Shown: piece after piece, positions 34,286 to 43,514 of the stretch
How positions within the stretch are numbered: the stretch's first letter is position 1
Layout of the letters: the number at the start of each line of letters is the position of its first letter
Source: Shinella sp. SUS2
GTDB lineage: Bacteria; Pseudomonadota; Alphaproteobacteria; Rhizobiales; Rhizobiaceae
DNA length: 64,000 nucleotides
Direction: 5' to 3'
NCBI RefSeq assembly: GCF_001262505.1
Contig: NZ_KQ410725.1
Span: 186,001-250,000, forward strand
The notes under the pieces: generated by a model
Database searches by the model: none
Told to the model about the DNA's origin: nothing
The model's input: only the letters and a program-made list of their open reading frames with translations
Program-made: the position numbers and the translations under genes

Positions 34286-37200
34286 TCAGGAGGCCTTGCG
34301 CGCGCCGAGCATGTCCAGGTCGAAGCGCGCGGAATTGGAGCGCGGCGTCCACAAGCCCCGGTCGATCGCCTCGGCAAACCGCGCCGCCAGTTCGGCAAGC
34401 GCCGCCGGGTTCTTCTCCATGAGGAAATCGCGCACCCGCTCGTCCAGCACATAGGCCTGGTAGGCCGCCTCGAAATGGTGGTCCTTCACCGCACCGGTCG
34501 TCGCGGCGAAGGCGAACATGAAATCGACCGTCGCGGCAATCTCGAAGGCCCCCTTGTAGCCATGGCGCATGACGCCGTCGATCCATTTGGGATTGACGAC
34601 ACGGGCGCGCACGACGCGGCCGATCTCATCCTCCAGCGTGCGCACGACAGGCTTTTCGGGCCGCGACAGGTCGTTGTGGTAGATGACGGGCTGCCTGCCG
34701 GAGAGATGCTCCGCTGCAGCCGCCATGCCGCCCTCGAACTGGTAGTATTCATCGCTGTCGAGCAGGTCGTGCTCGCGGCTGTCCTGGTTCTGCACGACGG
34801 CCTCAAGGCTCTTCATGCGTGCCTCCAGCCGCTCGCGCATCGGCACGCCGTCGCTCGTCCCGTCATAGGCATGCGCGCCCCAGGCGAGCCAGGCTTCGGC
34901 AAGGTCGCCGCGCTCCGTCCACAGCCCCTCGTCCATCATCGTCTGGAGGCCGGCGCCGTAGCCGCCGGATTTCGCGCCGAAGATGCGGAAACCGGCCTGC
35001 TTCAGCGCCTCGTCCTCGGACGTACCCTTCGCCGCCAGCGCTGCCGCCTCCGCCCGCATGCGCGCAGCGATCGGATTGTCGGCATCGTCCTCGTCCAGCG
35101 CGCCGACCGCACGCACGGCCCTGTCGAACAGCGCGATCTGCTCGGGGAAGGCATCGCGGAAGAAACCGGAGATGCGCAGCGTCACGTCGACGCGCGGATG
35201 GCGCAACATGGCGGGCGGGATGATCTCGAAGCCGGTGACGCGGCGCGAGGCCATGTCCCAGGTCGGCTTGACGCCGATCAACGCCATGGCCTGAGCAATG
35301 TCGTCGCCGCCGGTACGCATGTTGGAGGTGCCCCAGGCGGTGATGCCAAAGGAGGTCGGCCATTCGCCATGGTCCTGCGCATAGCGGGTTACGAGCAGCT
35401 CGGCAGATTTTTTGCCAAGCTCCCAGGCCGCCGGCGTCGGCACGGCCCGGCTGTCGACGGAGTAGAAATTGCGCCCGGTCGGCAGCACATCCGGCCGCCC
35501 GCGCGTCGGCGCGCCCGAGGGGCCGGGTTCGATGAAGCGGCCGTCGAGGCCGCGCATGAGCGCCGTGATCTCCGCCGCTCCGCAGGCGGCAATGGCCGGA
35601 CCGATGGTGCTTTCGATCGTGTCGAGCACGGCGCGGGTGGCGTGCCAACTTCCCGGGCAAGGGAACGTGCCGTCCACCAGCTTTGCAGCGAGCAGCTCGA
35701 CGCGCTCCACGGTGTCGCCATTGCTGCGCCATGGGGCGTCGGACTGGGCTTCGAGGATTTGCGGGCGCGGCCCGGTCCACGGGTCGGAGGAGATACAGTC
35801 GAGCGGGTCGAAGTCTTGCCGCGGGATATCCCCTCTTGAGGGGGAGACGCCCGGCAGGACAGAGGGGGGTATCGCAAACGCATCCGCCGCGATCGCCCGC
35901 TGCAGGCTCGCCTCGCCGCCCTCGCCAAGGCCGCGCGGCACGCGGGCGAGCGCCAGCGTCAGGTCGGTCAGGAGCCGGCCCTCGGGCGAGACGCCAAAGA
36001 CGTGCAGGCCGTCGCGGATCTGCATTTCCTTGAGGTCGCAGAGATAGGCGTCGAGCTTCTGCAGCGCCGTCTCCTCGCCATCGCCGCGGGCGATGCCGGC
36101 GTCGCGGTCGAGGCCGATGTCGCGCACAAGCTCGAGGATCTGCTTCGTCAGCAGCTTGATGCGCCGCGGATCTCCGCCGGAAGCCTCGTAATACTCGTCG
36201 ACGAGCGCTTCGAGATCCTTTAGCGGGCCGTAGGTCTCGGCACGGGTCAAGGGCGGCGTCAGGTGGTCGATGATGACGGCGGCGGAGCGGCGCTTGGCCT
36301 GCGTTCCCTCACCCGGATCGTTGACGATGAAGGGATAGAGATGCGGCACCGGGCCGAGCACGGCCTCCGGATAGCAGGCCTCCGACAGTGCCAGCGCCTT
36401 GCCGGGCAGCCATTCGAGATTGCCGTGCTTGCCCATATGCACGATGGCATGGGCGCCAAAATGCCGGCGCAGGAAGGCGTAGAAGGCGAGATAACCGTGC
36501 GGCGGTACGAGGTCCGGCGAGTGATAGGTGTCCTTCGGATCGATGTTGTAGCCGCGCGCCGGCTGGATGCCGACCAGCGTCTCGCCGAAACGGGCGAGCG
36601 GCAGGGCGAAGACATCGCCGGTGACGAAGGGATCGTCCTCCGGCGCGCCCCAGCGGGCCGTCATCTCCGCCTGAATCAGCGTCGGAAGAGAGGCAAAGAA
36701 AGCCTTGTAATGATTCAGGGAAAGCGTTTCGCGGATTTCACGCCCGTCGCTCGCCGCATTGGTCGGGCCGGCCATCAGGTGGGCGATCAGCGCGTCGCCA
36801 TCGGCCGGCAGACCGTCGACCGTGTAGCCCGCCGCCGCCATGGCGCGCAGGACCTCCAGCGTGCCGGCGGGCGTGTCGAGGCCGACGCCGTTGCCGAGGC
36901 GCCCGTCGCGGTTCGGATAGTTCGCCATGACGAGGGCGATGCGGCGTTCCGCCGGCACTGCCCGCCGCAACCGCGCCCAGCCGGCGGCCAGCCGGGCGGA
37001 AAAGCGGATGCGGTCCTCGACCGGATCGAGGCTGACAATGTTCGTCTCGACGCGCTCGTCATAGCGTGCGGCCGCCTTGAAGGAGACGGCACGGGCGAGC
37101 ACGCGGCCATCGACCTCCGGCAGGGAGACGTTCATGCCGAGATCGCGCGCCGTCAGCCCCTGCCCCGATGCCTCCCAAGCCTCGCGCGAAGAGCCGGAGA

Positions 37201-38101
37201 AGACGACCTGCAGAACCGGCGCGCCGGTCTCGTCGAGCACCGTCGGCTTTCGGCCGGCACCGGGCGCGGACACGGCGAAGCTGGTGGCGTTCAGCGCCAC
37301 CTCGGGCTGGACATCCGCGAAGGCGGCGCGGACCGTCTCGATGGAGACGGGCTCCTTGAGACTGGAGACGAAGAGCGGCAGGGCCCGAACACCTTCGGCC
37401 GCCAAGGCTTCGATCAGCATTTCGACCGGGCGCGTCTCGCCACTCTGGACATAGGCGCGGTAGAAGCAGATAGCAGCGGTCGGGGGAGCGTGCTCCTCTA
37501 AAGCGGGGCACGCGGCACCCGCCAGCGCCTGCCAGGTCTCGATATCGACCACACCCCGTCCCGGCCACCAGATGCCGGCCTTTTCCAGCGGCGTTGCGGG
37601 TTCCGGCTTGCTGCCGCCCAACACCAGCGCGTCGGCATAGGCGAGGAAACGGTCCGCGTTGTCCGCGCCGCCCTCGTTGAGATAGGCCCAGAGGCTCTGG
37701 CGGTCAGCGTCGTCTATGCGATTGAAGGGCACGAGACCCTCGTCCGGCCGGTCGTCGCCAGGCAGCGCCACGAGCCGGATGCCATTGGCGACAGCGGTTG
37801 CAAGCAGCGCTTCCAGCACATAGCGGAAGTAGCTGGCGCCGCCGAGGGCGCGGATGACGATGAGTTTGGCGTGGCGCGCCGTGCGCTCGATATAGGTATC
37901 CACCGACATCGGATGGGAGAGCGTGGCGAGACTGGCGAGCCGCAGCTGCGTTTGCGTCGCGCGCGCCCGGTGGGCGGCGGCGATGGAGGCAAGCTCCGTG
38001 TCGGCGGCCGAAAGGAAGAGGATGTCGCCCGGCGTCTGGCCGAGGTCGATCGCCTCCCGGCCGTCTGCGATGGTGCCTTTCTGGGCTAGAAGGAGATGCA
38101 T
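34286..38101 (-). CDS. cobN: Cobaltochelatase subunit CobN
   Basis: The 1271-residue large subunit that, with CobS and CobT (not in this window), inserts cobalt into hydrogenobyrinic acid a,c-diamide using ATP. The N-terminus MHLLLAQKGTI and segments such as MGKHGNLEWLPGKALALS, GRNFYSVDSRAVPTP and GGDDIAQAMALIG are typical of CobN. GGGAGG lies six bases before ATG 38101; an ATG at 38125 is less well placed. Near residues 742-762 the reading passes through a dispersed palindromic repeat, adding about 20 residues rich in Pro, Ser and Gly before the conserved FDPLDC segment. CobN is otherwise of normal length. Confidence 0.96.
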   Translation of the reverse strand: MHLLLAQKGTIADGREAIDLGQTPGDILFLSAADTELASIAAAHRARATQTQLRLASLATLSHPMSVDTYIERTARHAKLIVIRALGGASYFRYVLEALLATAVANGIRLVALPGDDRPDEGLVPFNRIDDADRQSLWAYLNEGGADNADRFLAYADALVLGGSKPEPATPLEKAGIWWPGRGVVDIETWQALAGAACPALEEHAPPTAAICFYRAYVQSGETRPVEMLIEALAAEGVRALPLFVSSLKEPVSIETVRAAFADVQPEVALNATSFAVSAPGAGRKPTVLDETGAPVLQVVFSGSSREAWEASGQGLTARDLGMNVSLPEVDGRVLARAVSFKAAARYDERVETNIVSLDPVEDRIRFSARLAAGWARLRRAVPAERRIALVMANYPNRDGRLGNGVGLDTPAGTLEVLRAMAAAGYTVDGLPADGDALIAHLMAGPTNAASDGREIRETLSLNHYKAFFASLPTLIQAEMTARWGAPEDDPFVTGDVFALPLARFGETLVGIQPARGYNIDPKDTYHSPDLVPPHGYLAFYAFLRRHFGAHAIVHMGKHGNLEWLPGKALALSEACYPEAVLGPVPHLYPFIVNDPGEGTQAKRRSAAVIIDHLTPPLTRAETYGPLKDLEALVDEYYEASGGDPRRIKLLTKQILELVRDIGLDRDAGIARGDGEETALQKLDAYLCDLKEMQIRDGLHVFGVSPEGRLLTDLTLALARVPRGLGEGGEASLQRAIAADAFAIPPSVLPGVSPSRGDIPRQDFDPLDCISSDPWTGPRPQILEAQSDAPWRSNGDTVERVELLAAKLVDGTFPCPGSWHATRAVLDTIESTIGPAIAACGAAEITALMRGLDGRFIEPGPSGAPTRGRPDVLPTGRNFYSVDSRAVPTPAAWELGKKSAELLVTRYAQDHGEWPTSFGITAWGTSNMRTGGDDIAQAMALIGVKPTWDMASRRVTGFEIIPPAMLRHPRVDVTLRISGFFRDAFPEQIALFDRAVRAVGALDEDDADNPIAARMRAEAAALAAKGTSEDEALKQAGFRIFGAKSGGYGAGLQTMMDEGLWTERGDLAEAWLAWGAHAYDGTSDGVPMRERLEARMKSLEAVVQNQDSREHDLLDSDEYYQFEGGMAAAAEHLSGRQPVIYHNDLSRPEKPVVRTLEDEIGRVVRARVVNPKWIDGVMRHGYKGAFEIAATVDFMFAFAATTGAVKDHHFEAAYQAYVLDERVRDFLMEKNPAALAELAARFAEAIDRGLWTPRSNSARFDLDMLGARKAS
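35825..35873 (+). repeat. Palindromic repeat inserted in frame in cobN
   Basis: The element starts GATATCCCC and ends GGGGGGTATC, with an internal CCCCTC-TTGA-GAGGGGG-type hairpin and the GGGGAGACG...CGGCA core shared with the copies at 33558 and 54797. In the cobN frame it encodes residues reading IPPSVLPGVSPSRGDIP. It carries no stop codon in that frame and leaves the flanking conserved protein segments intact. Confidence 0.75.
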
Positions 38102-38144
38102 GCCGCGCCTCCCTTCTGCCGGCACATCGAGCCGGTGGTCCCTT

Positions 38145-38270
38145 GGGTCAAGCCCGAAGATGACGATGGACGGCAGGGATGGTGGGCAACGATCGCCGCC
38201 GCCGCGCCGATTGATGGGCTTTGCAGCCTCTCCTCCCCTCCGTCATCCCCGGGCTTGGCCCGAGGATCCA
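38145..38270. repeat. Inverted-repeat pair of a dispersed family between cobW and cobN
   Basis: GGGTCAAGCCCGAAGATGAC (38145-38164) and, in the opposite orientation, GTCATCCCCGGGCTTGGCCC (38242-38261) could form a long stem with an about 75-base loop. A related pair is at 49478-49555. The 247 bp cobW-cobN gap therefore holds no gene but a potential large RNA structure within the operon transcript. Confidence 0.7.
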
Positions 38271-38348
38271 TCGACGCGGCACGCCCAAAAAGGCCGAGCC
38301 GCACCTGAAACGCCGAAGGGAGGGACTGCTGCATGCTCATGCCGGAAC

Positions 38349-39398
38349 TCACACCGCCGCGGCGATGGCCGCACGCACGGCAACTTCATCCATGTCATGC
38401 AGGCCGATGACGACGAGGCGGGTACCGCGGGCCTCGCCCGGGGCCCAGGCACGCTCGAAATAATGGTCGATACGGCTGCCGACGGCCTGGATGAGCAGGC
38501 GCAGCGGCTTGCCGGGCACATCGGCAAAACCCTTGACGCGCAAGACGTCATGCGTGGCGATGGCACCCTTGAGACGCTCGATGAAGGCGGCCGGATCCAC
38601 GATGGCGGGCAGCTCGACGACAAAACTGTCGAACTCGTCGTGGTCGTGCTCCTCGCCGTTCTCGTGCTCCATCTCGTGGTGCGACTTGCGGTTGGCGATG
38701 TCGTCCTCCGTGCCGACGCCGAGGCCCAGCAGTACGGCGGCGGCGACCTCGCCATTCTTCGCCTCGATCATCGAGGGTTTGCGTTCCGTGCGAGAGGCGA
38801 CCTCGTCGCGCACCGCCTTGAGGCCTTCGGCATCGATCAGGTCGGTCTTGTTGAGCACGATGAGGTCCGCGGCCGTAAGCTGATCCTCGAACAGTTCCTC
38901 GAGCGGGCTTTCGTGGTCGAGGTTCTCGTCCGTAACGCGCAGCGCATCCACCTTGTCGTGGTCGTCAGCAAAGCGGCCGGCGGCAACGGCGGCGCTGTCG
39001 ACGACCGTCACCACGCCGTCCACCGTCACCTGCGTCTTGATTTCCGGCCAGTTGAAGGCGGCGACCAGCGGCTGCGGCAGGGCGAGGCCCGAGGTCTCGA
39101 TGACGATGTGGTCCGGACGGTTCTCCCGCTCCAGCAGCTTCGTCATGGTGGGGATGAAGTCGTCGGCGACGGTGCAGCAGATACAGCCGTTGGTCAGCTC
39201 GATGATATCGTCCTCGGTGCAGGCTTCCGCGCCGCAGCCCTTCAGCACGTCGCCGTCGACCCCGAGATCGCCGAACTCGTTGATGATGAGCGCGATGCGT
39301 TTTCCTCCGGCATTCTGCAGGAGGTTGCGGATCAGCGTCGTCTTGCCCGCGCCGAGGAAGCCGGTGATGACGGTGGCGGGGATCTTCTGTTGCAGCAT
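38349..39398 (-). CDS. cobW: CobW, metal-handling GTPase
   Basis: A 349-residue G3E GTPase associated with cobalt delivery for corrin synthesis. The Walker A is GFLGAGKTTL (13-22), the metal-binding CxCC is Cys71, Cys73, Cys74 in GCICCTV, and NKTD specifies guanine. A His/Glu-rich loop (HEMEHENGEEHDHDEF) before the C-terminal domain is a further metal site typical of COG0523 proteins. It lies between cobP and cobN under the B12 riboswitch. Confidence 0.95.
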   Translation of the reverse strand: MLQQKIPATVITGFLGAGKTTLIRNLLQNAGGKRIALIINEFGDLGVDGDVLKGCGAEACTEDDIIELTNGCICCTVADDFIPTMTKLLERENRPDHIVIETSGLALPQPLVAAFNWPEIKTQVTVDGVVTVVDSAAVAAGRFADDHDKVDALRVTDENLDHESPLEELFEDQLTAADLIVLNKTDLIDAEGLKAVRDEVASRTERKPSMIEAKNGEVAAAVLLGLGVGTEDDIANRKSHHEMEHENGEEHDHDEFDSFVVELPAIVDPAAFIERLKGAIATHDVLRVKGFADVPGKPLRLLIQAVGSRIDHYFERAWAPGEARGTRLVVIGLHDMDEVAVRAAIAAAV

Positions 39399-39401
39399 GG
39401 C

Positions 39402-39926
39402 TCAACCCTTCATTTTCAGCGGCAGTCCGGCCGCGATAAAATAGACTTCAGGCACGAGGGCGGCGACCTTCTGGTGCAGCCGCCCGGCATGGTCGCGGAA
39501 TTCGCGCGCCATGCGGTTTTCAGGCACGATGCCGAGGCCGACCTCGTTGGAGACGAGCACGATCCGCCCCGGCGCCTGTCGAAGAGCCTCCAGGAGGCCC
39601 GAACATTCGGCGGCGATGTCGCGCTCCTCCAGCATCAGGTTCGTCACCCACAGCGTCAGGCAGTCGACGAGCACGGCCCTGTCGGCCCGGGCGACGTCAG
39701 CGATGCGCGCGGCGAGCGCCAGCGGCTCCTCATGGGTCTGCCAGCCGCCGCCGCGGTCCTCCCGGTGCCTTGCGATGCGCTCGCGCATCTCGTCGTCGAA
39801 GGCGCGGCCCGTGGCGATGTAATGACGCGAGAGGCCGGTCTCGGCGACCAGCCTCTCGGCAAAAGCGGATTTTCCGGAACGCGCGCCGCCCAGAACCAGG
39901 ACGGCTCCGGGCGATGTCACTGTCAT
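39402..39926 (-). CDS. cobP: Adenosylcobinamide kinase/guanylyltransferase CobP (CobU)
   Basis: A bifunctional 174-residue enzyme that phosphorylates adenosylcobinamide and adds GMP in nucleotide-loop assembly. P-loop [17 protein letters not shown], then [21 protein letters not shown] with the guanylylated His, and [14 protein letters not shown]. The ATG at 39926 lies one base after the cbtA stop; the longer frame to 40082 is inside cbtA. Confidence 0.95.
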   Translation of the reverse strand: MTVTSPGAVLVLGGARSGKSAFAERLVAETGLSRHYIATGRAFDDEMRERIARHREDRGGGWQTHEEPLALAARIADVARADRAVLVDCLTLWVTNLMLEERDIAAECSGLLEALRQAPGRIVLVSNEVGLGIVPENRMAREFRDHAGRLHQKVAALVPEVYFIAAGLPLKMKG

Positions 39927-39927
39927 A

Positions 39928-40722
39928 TCAGGCTGCCTTGGCGATCTTCTCGTTGGCAAAGCCGAGCGAGAGGCCGAGCACGATCCAAAAGAACAGGGTC
40001 GTGGCAAGGGCAGCGACGGCGAACTCCGCGCCGAGCACGGCCGGAACGTTGCTGGAAATGTCGCTGGGCTGCGGGGCGCCATAGACCTGCGGCGCCGCGA
40101 TCAGCGCAATGCCGATGACCTTGGCGACGATGTTCGGCTTGAGGAACAGCAGGTAGAGGCCGGCCGCCGACAGGATGACGGTTGCGATCCACCACACCTG
40201 GCGGTCGCCGAGATCGGCGGCAGGGAAGCCCGGAAGCTCCGGCGGCAGGCCGATGGCCGGCAGCATGTGCACGGCAAGCCAGCCGGCCGCGCCCCAGAGC
40301 GCGCCGTTCGCCACCGTGATCGGATGGCCGGACACGAGGCTGAAACCGGCAAGCAACAGGCCGAAACCGGCGCCCGTGACGAGGTTTGCCAAAAGCGTGC
40401 CGGAGAACCGGCTCATGCCGAACATGATGCCGCCTTCCTCGTGATCCTCGCCCTCATGGGCATAGGCGACGGAGACCGGCGAGAGCGCGGAGGCCATGTC
40501 GAGGATGACCGCGCCGAGCGAGGAATGCTCCTGCGTCTGTGCAGCGCCTTCCGTGCCCGTGGCCGGCGTCGTGCCCTCGGTTGCGGGTGCGGCTTCGTCG
40601 CCGCCCTCGAACTCCTCGGCATGCAGGATGAGCGGCACGACTCGAGCCTCCTGGGCGGCTGTCATCAGCACGCCGGAGAACAGCCCGGCCACCAGGGCGG
40701 CCAGGAGATAACGAACGATCAT
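39928..40722 (-). CDS. cbtA: Predicted cobalt transporter subunit CbtA
   Basis: A 264-residue membrane protein with about five helices. It opens with [21 protein letters not shown], has a His/Glu-rich stretch [10 protein letters not shown] after helix 1, and [23 protein letters not shown]. This is the CbtA family, found with CbtB under B12 riboswitches and assumed to import cobalt; transport has been inferred mainly from genomic context. Twelve bases follow cbtB. Confidence 0.93.
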   Translation of the reverse strand: MIVRYLLAALVAGLFSGVLMTAAQEARVVPLILHAEEFEGGDEAAPATEGTTPATGTEGAAQTQEHSSLGAVILDMASALSPVSVAYAHEGEDHEEGGIMFGMSRFSGTLLANLVTGAGFGLLLAGFSLVSGHPITVANGALWGAAGWLAVHMLPAIGLPPELPGFPAADLGDRQVWWIATVILSAAGLYLLFLKPNIVAKVIGIALIAAPQVYGAPQPSDISSNVPAVLGAEFAVAALATTLFFWIVLGLSLGFANEKIAKAA

Positions 40723-40734
40723 GTCGAAAACTCC

Positions 40735-40911
40735 TTAGTGGCAGGGAAAGCCGTAGGAGTGACGCGTATCGTGTGCCGTGTCGTGCAGCACGGCGGAATT
40801 CGCAAGGCCTGCACCGAACACCAGGAAGGCGCCGAGCAGAAGAGCGAAAACACCGGCGACGAGACGGTCGTTTGCGGAAAGGGTAACAGAAGACGTAGTC
40901 GAAACAGCCAT
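40735..40911 (-). CDS. cbtB: Predicted cobalt transporter subunit CbtB
   Basis: A 58-residue protein with one helix (about 18-38) and a His-rich C-terminus, HDTAHDTRHSYGFPCH, the expected metal-binding tail of CbtB. GGAGGTTGTC precedes the ATG. First gene after the cobalamin riboswitch, followed by cbtA. Too short to stand out as an open frame but its composition and position are decisive. Confidence 0.94.
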   Translation of the reverse strand: MAVSTTSSVTLSANDRLVAGVFALLLGAFLVFGAGLANSAVLHDTAHDTRHSYGFPCH

Positions 40912-40972
40912 GACAACCTCCGTGCAGGCAGCGGGGAAACCTCCCCAGGTCGGACGAAATGTCCTTCACATT

Positions 40973-41312
40973 GGCTGGCAGGTCTCCTGGCTCGCAGCGT
41001 CGGGCGTTAAAACGCCTGCGGGGCACCCTCGCCTTCCCAGGCTAAGGCATCGCGAAAAGGCGGACGATTCGTAGAAGAAGAGGCGTCCAACCCCTGCTGA
41101 TCGCGATGCCACCCAGTGGCTTTTCCGTCTGGTTCTCACAGCGCGAAACCAAGGCACCATTGCCCCGCTCCCCGCAGATCCTCCCATCCGGATGGGCGTC
41201 CCTCGCCACTCTACAGTCGCGGGGTCGGCCGTGATTGCAGCGCCCTGATTGGGTCCGCCGCGTCACATTCCCATTTACTCCCCGATCCGTTTCCGGATCC
41301 GGGAACCATCCA
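40973..41312 (-). promoter_or_regulatory. Cobalamin riboswitch controlling cbtBA-cobPWNO
   Basis: On the minus strand the B12 box GAGCCAGGAGACCTGCCA (40993-40976) lies 64 bp before cbtB. Upstream, in order, are ATGGGAATGTG near 41273, CCCGCGACTGTA near 41215, GCCACTGGG (41119-41111), and TGGGAAGGC near 41035, the conserved pieces of the class. Between GCCACTGGG and TGGGAAGGC is a long extra arm with a perfect 10 bp stem, GGCATCGCGA (41046-41055) and TCGCGATGCC (41101-41110). Binding of adenosylcobalamin should reduce expression of the operon. Exact 5' boundary uncertain. Confidence 0.93.
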
Positions 41313-41404
41313 ATAGTCTGGATGATTATGCTTCCACCCCCGGGAAGTCAATCGACCGGCAGCGTCATCACCTGTGCTGAAACCGCCGCCCGGCCGTCGT
41401 ATTC

Positions 41405-43360
41405 TCAATAGCCGGGGATGATCACCAGACCGCCGCCATCGTTGTAGTAGCCGTCGTCGCGGTAGTAGCGCTCGTAGTAGCCATCGACCGGGCCTTCCAG
41501 CACGTCATAGTCCTGCTGGTAGCGGCGCTGGCGATTCTGCCGGGCCTCGGCATATTGCGCAGCCTGCCGAAGGGCACGGTACTGCTGGCGGGAAAGATAA
41601 CCATCGGCGCGGTAGCCCGACGAGCCCTGCCAGGCGGCGATCGCCGAACGGGTGCGCGAGCCGAAGACGCCATCGACGCCGTAGGTGTTGAAGCCGAGCA
41701 TGCTGAGCCAGCGCTGCGCCTGGGCGCGGGTCGAGCGCTCCATATAGGCCTCGCGCCGGTCGACGATCGGCTGCTCGGCCTTGCGCTCGGTCTCGACAAT
41801 CGCCGTTTCGCTGTCCGTCCTGGGCTTTGCTTCCTGCCGGGCGGTGTTTGACAGCGCCGACAGGCGCTCGCGCGCATCGGCGACGAAGCGGCCGTCCGGA
41901 TATTCGTCGAGATAGGCGCGGAAAGCCTTTTCCGAGCCGTCGAGCACGGCCTTCTGGAAAGTCTCTTCCTCGCGCTTGGCCGCATCGTCGGCCTGCTCGA
42001 CGGCAAGGCCGCGGTCCTTCCTGTCGGCGCCCTGCGCTTCGTTTTCACGGGCGGCAGTCGCCGTGTCGTTCTCCTGCGCGGCACGCTCGGCGGCGGCCGC
42101 CTCCTCGGCGCGCTTTTCAGCCTCTTCTGCAAGGCGGGCCGCCTCGGCAGCCTTCGCCTCGGCATCGGCAGCCGCCTTCGCGGCTTCCGCCTTCAGCCGC
42201 TCCACCTCGGCCGCCTTTTCTTCGGCAAGCTTGCGTGCAGCGGCGGCCTCTTCCTCGATCCGCGCCTTCTCGGCCGCAGCCGCCTTCTCCGCTTCGACGC
42301 GCTTGGCTTCGGCTTCGCGCCGGGCCGCGGCTTCCTCTTCCGCACGCGCCTTTTCCGCAGCGGCCGTCTCTTCGGCCTTTCGTCGTTCGGCTTCCGCCTT
42401 CAGCCGGGCCGCTTCCTCCGCCTTGGCCTTGTCGGCGGCAGCCGCGGCCTCCGCTTTCAGCCGGTTGGCCTCGGCAGCCTGCTCTTCGGCGCGTTTGCGG
42501 GCAGCCGCTTCCTTCTCTTCCGTCTCCGCCTTCAGGCGTGCGGCCTCTTCGGCCCGGGCCTTCTCCGCCGCTGCGGCTTCCGCGCGCGCCTTCTCGTCGG
42601 CCGCAGCCTTTTCCTCGGCAAGCTTGCGCACTGCTGCGGCCTCTTCGGCCTTCTTCGCATCCGCCGCCGCCTTCAGGCGCGCAGCCTCTTCGGCCTGGGC
42701 CTTCTCCGCCGCTGCGGCTTCCACGCGCGCCTTCTCGTCGGCCGCAGCCTTCTCTTCGGCAAGCTTGCGCGCCGCCGCAGCCTCTTCGGCCTTCTTCGCG
42801 TCAGCTTCCGCCTTCAGGCGCGCGGCTTCCGCGTCCGCCTTCGCCTTTTCCGCCTCCGCCGTTTTGCGCGCGTCCTCCTCGGCCTTCAAACGGGCCGCCT
42901 CGGCGTCGGCCTTTGCTTTTTCAGCCTCGGCGGTCTTGCGCGCCGCTTCTTCAGCCTTGGCCTTTTCCGCTGCGGCCTGTTCTTCCGCCTTCGCTTTCTC
43001 GGCCGCTGCAGCCTCGTCGGCCTTCGCCTTGGCGTCCGCCTCGGCCTGCTGTGCCGTGCCCGTCACCGGCTTCGCCTTGGCGGCGGCCTGCAACTCGGCA
43101 ATGCGCAGACGCGCCATCGAGGCGAAGGTGCCGTTCGGATACTGTTTCAGATAGCCTTCATACTGCGTGACATCGCTGCCGGCAGAGACCTTCTGCCAGA
43201 GGGAAAACTCCTCTTCCCAGCGCTTGCCGGCACTGCCGGCCTCCTTGCCGGTGGCGCTCTGCGCAAAGACGGCCGCCGGCTGGCCGGCGAGCGACAGCCC
43301 GACGATGCCGGCAATGCCGAGCCGCACCAGAACGGAGCGTGCGAGAGGTCCAGAACCCAT
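41405..43360 (-). CDS. Exported Ala/Lys/Glu-rich coiled-coil protein with peptidoglycan-binding domain
   Basis: A 651-residue protein. Residues 1-35 resemble a signal peptide. A short helical repeat follows (WEEEFSLWQKVSAGSDVTQY, ending near residue 80), then roughly 330 residues of TolA-like Ala/Lys/Glu coiled coil, including a 47-residue unit repeated in tandem, then a second copy of the short helical motif (FQKAVLDGSEKAFRAYLDEY) and a PG_binding_1 domain (RAQAQRWLSMLGFNTYGVDG). The tail is Tyr- and Asp-rich. It probably spans part of the periplasm and binds the wall. The start at 43360 gives the signal sequence; 43450 is an alternative. Long open frames on the other strand are shadows of its composition. 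Confidence 0.8.
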   Translation of the reverse strand: MGSGPLARSVLVRLGIAGIVGLSLAGQPAAVFAQSATGKEAGSAGKRWEEEFSLWQKVSAGSDVTQYEGYLKQYPNGTFASMARLRIAELQAAAKAKPVTGTAQQAEADAKAKADEAAAAEKAKAEEQAAAEKAKAEEAARKTAEAEKAKADAEAARLKAEEDARKTAEAEKAKADAEAARLKAEADAKKAEEAAAARKLAEEKAAADEKARVEAAAAEKAQAEEAARLKAAADAKKAEEAAAVRKLAEEKAAADEKARAEAAAAEKARAEEAARLKAETEEKEAAARKRAEEQAAEANRLKAEAAAAADKAKAEEAARLKAEAERRKAEETAAAEKARAEEEAAARREAEAKRVEAEKAAAAEKARIEEEAAAARKLAEEKAAEVERLKAEAAKAAADAEAKAAEAARLAEEAEKRAEEAAAAERAAQENDTATAARENEAQGADRKDRGLAVEQADDAAKREEETFQKAVLDGSEKAFRAYLDEYPDGRFVADARERLSALSNTARQEAKPRTDSETAIVETERKAEQPIVDRREAYMERSTRAQAQRWLSMLGFNTYGVDGVFGSRTRSAIAAWQGSSGYRADGYLSRQQYRALRQAAQYAEARQNRQRRYQQDYDVLEGPVDGYYERYYRDDGYYNDGGGLVIIPGY

Positions 43361-43514
43361 GTATCTCACCCTTTCGGATCGCGCGAAGGCGCCAGCACCC
43401 GGCGATCCCGGGCGGATTTCCGTCACTCCTCGCACCGAATTCTGGCGCAACTTTGGTGCGGCAGGCCGGCAGCGGAGGAACCCGATGGCTGTACGTTTCA
43501 GATGGGCGGTTTAA

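Noticed and set aside
42560..42840. Regular repeats that could suggest a CRISPR array
   Set aside because: The 141 bp units are in-frame protein repeats without spacers and lie inside a coding sequence.
41827..43170. Long Pro/Arg-rich and Ala/Ser-rich plus-strand frames
   Set aside because: They mirror the repetitive Ala/Lys/Glu coiled coil on the minus strand and have no independent start signals.
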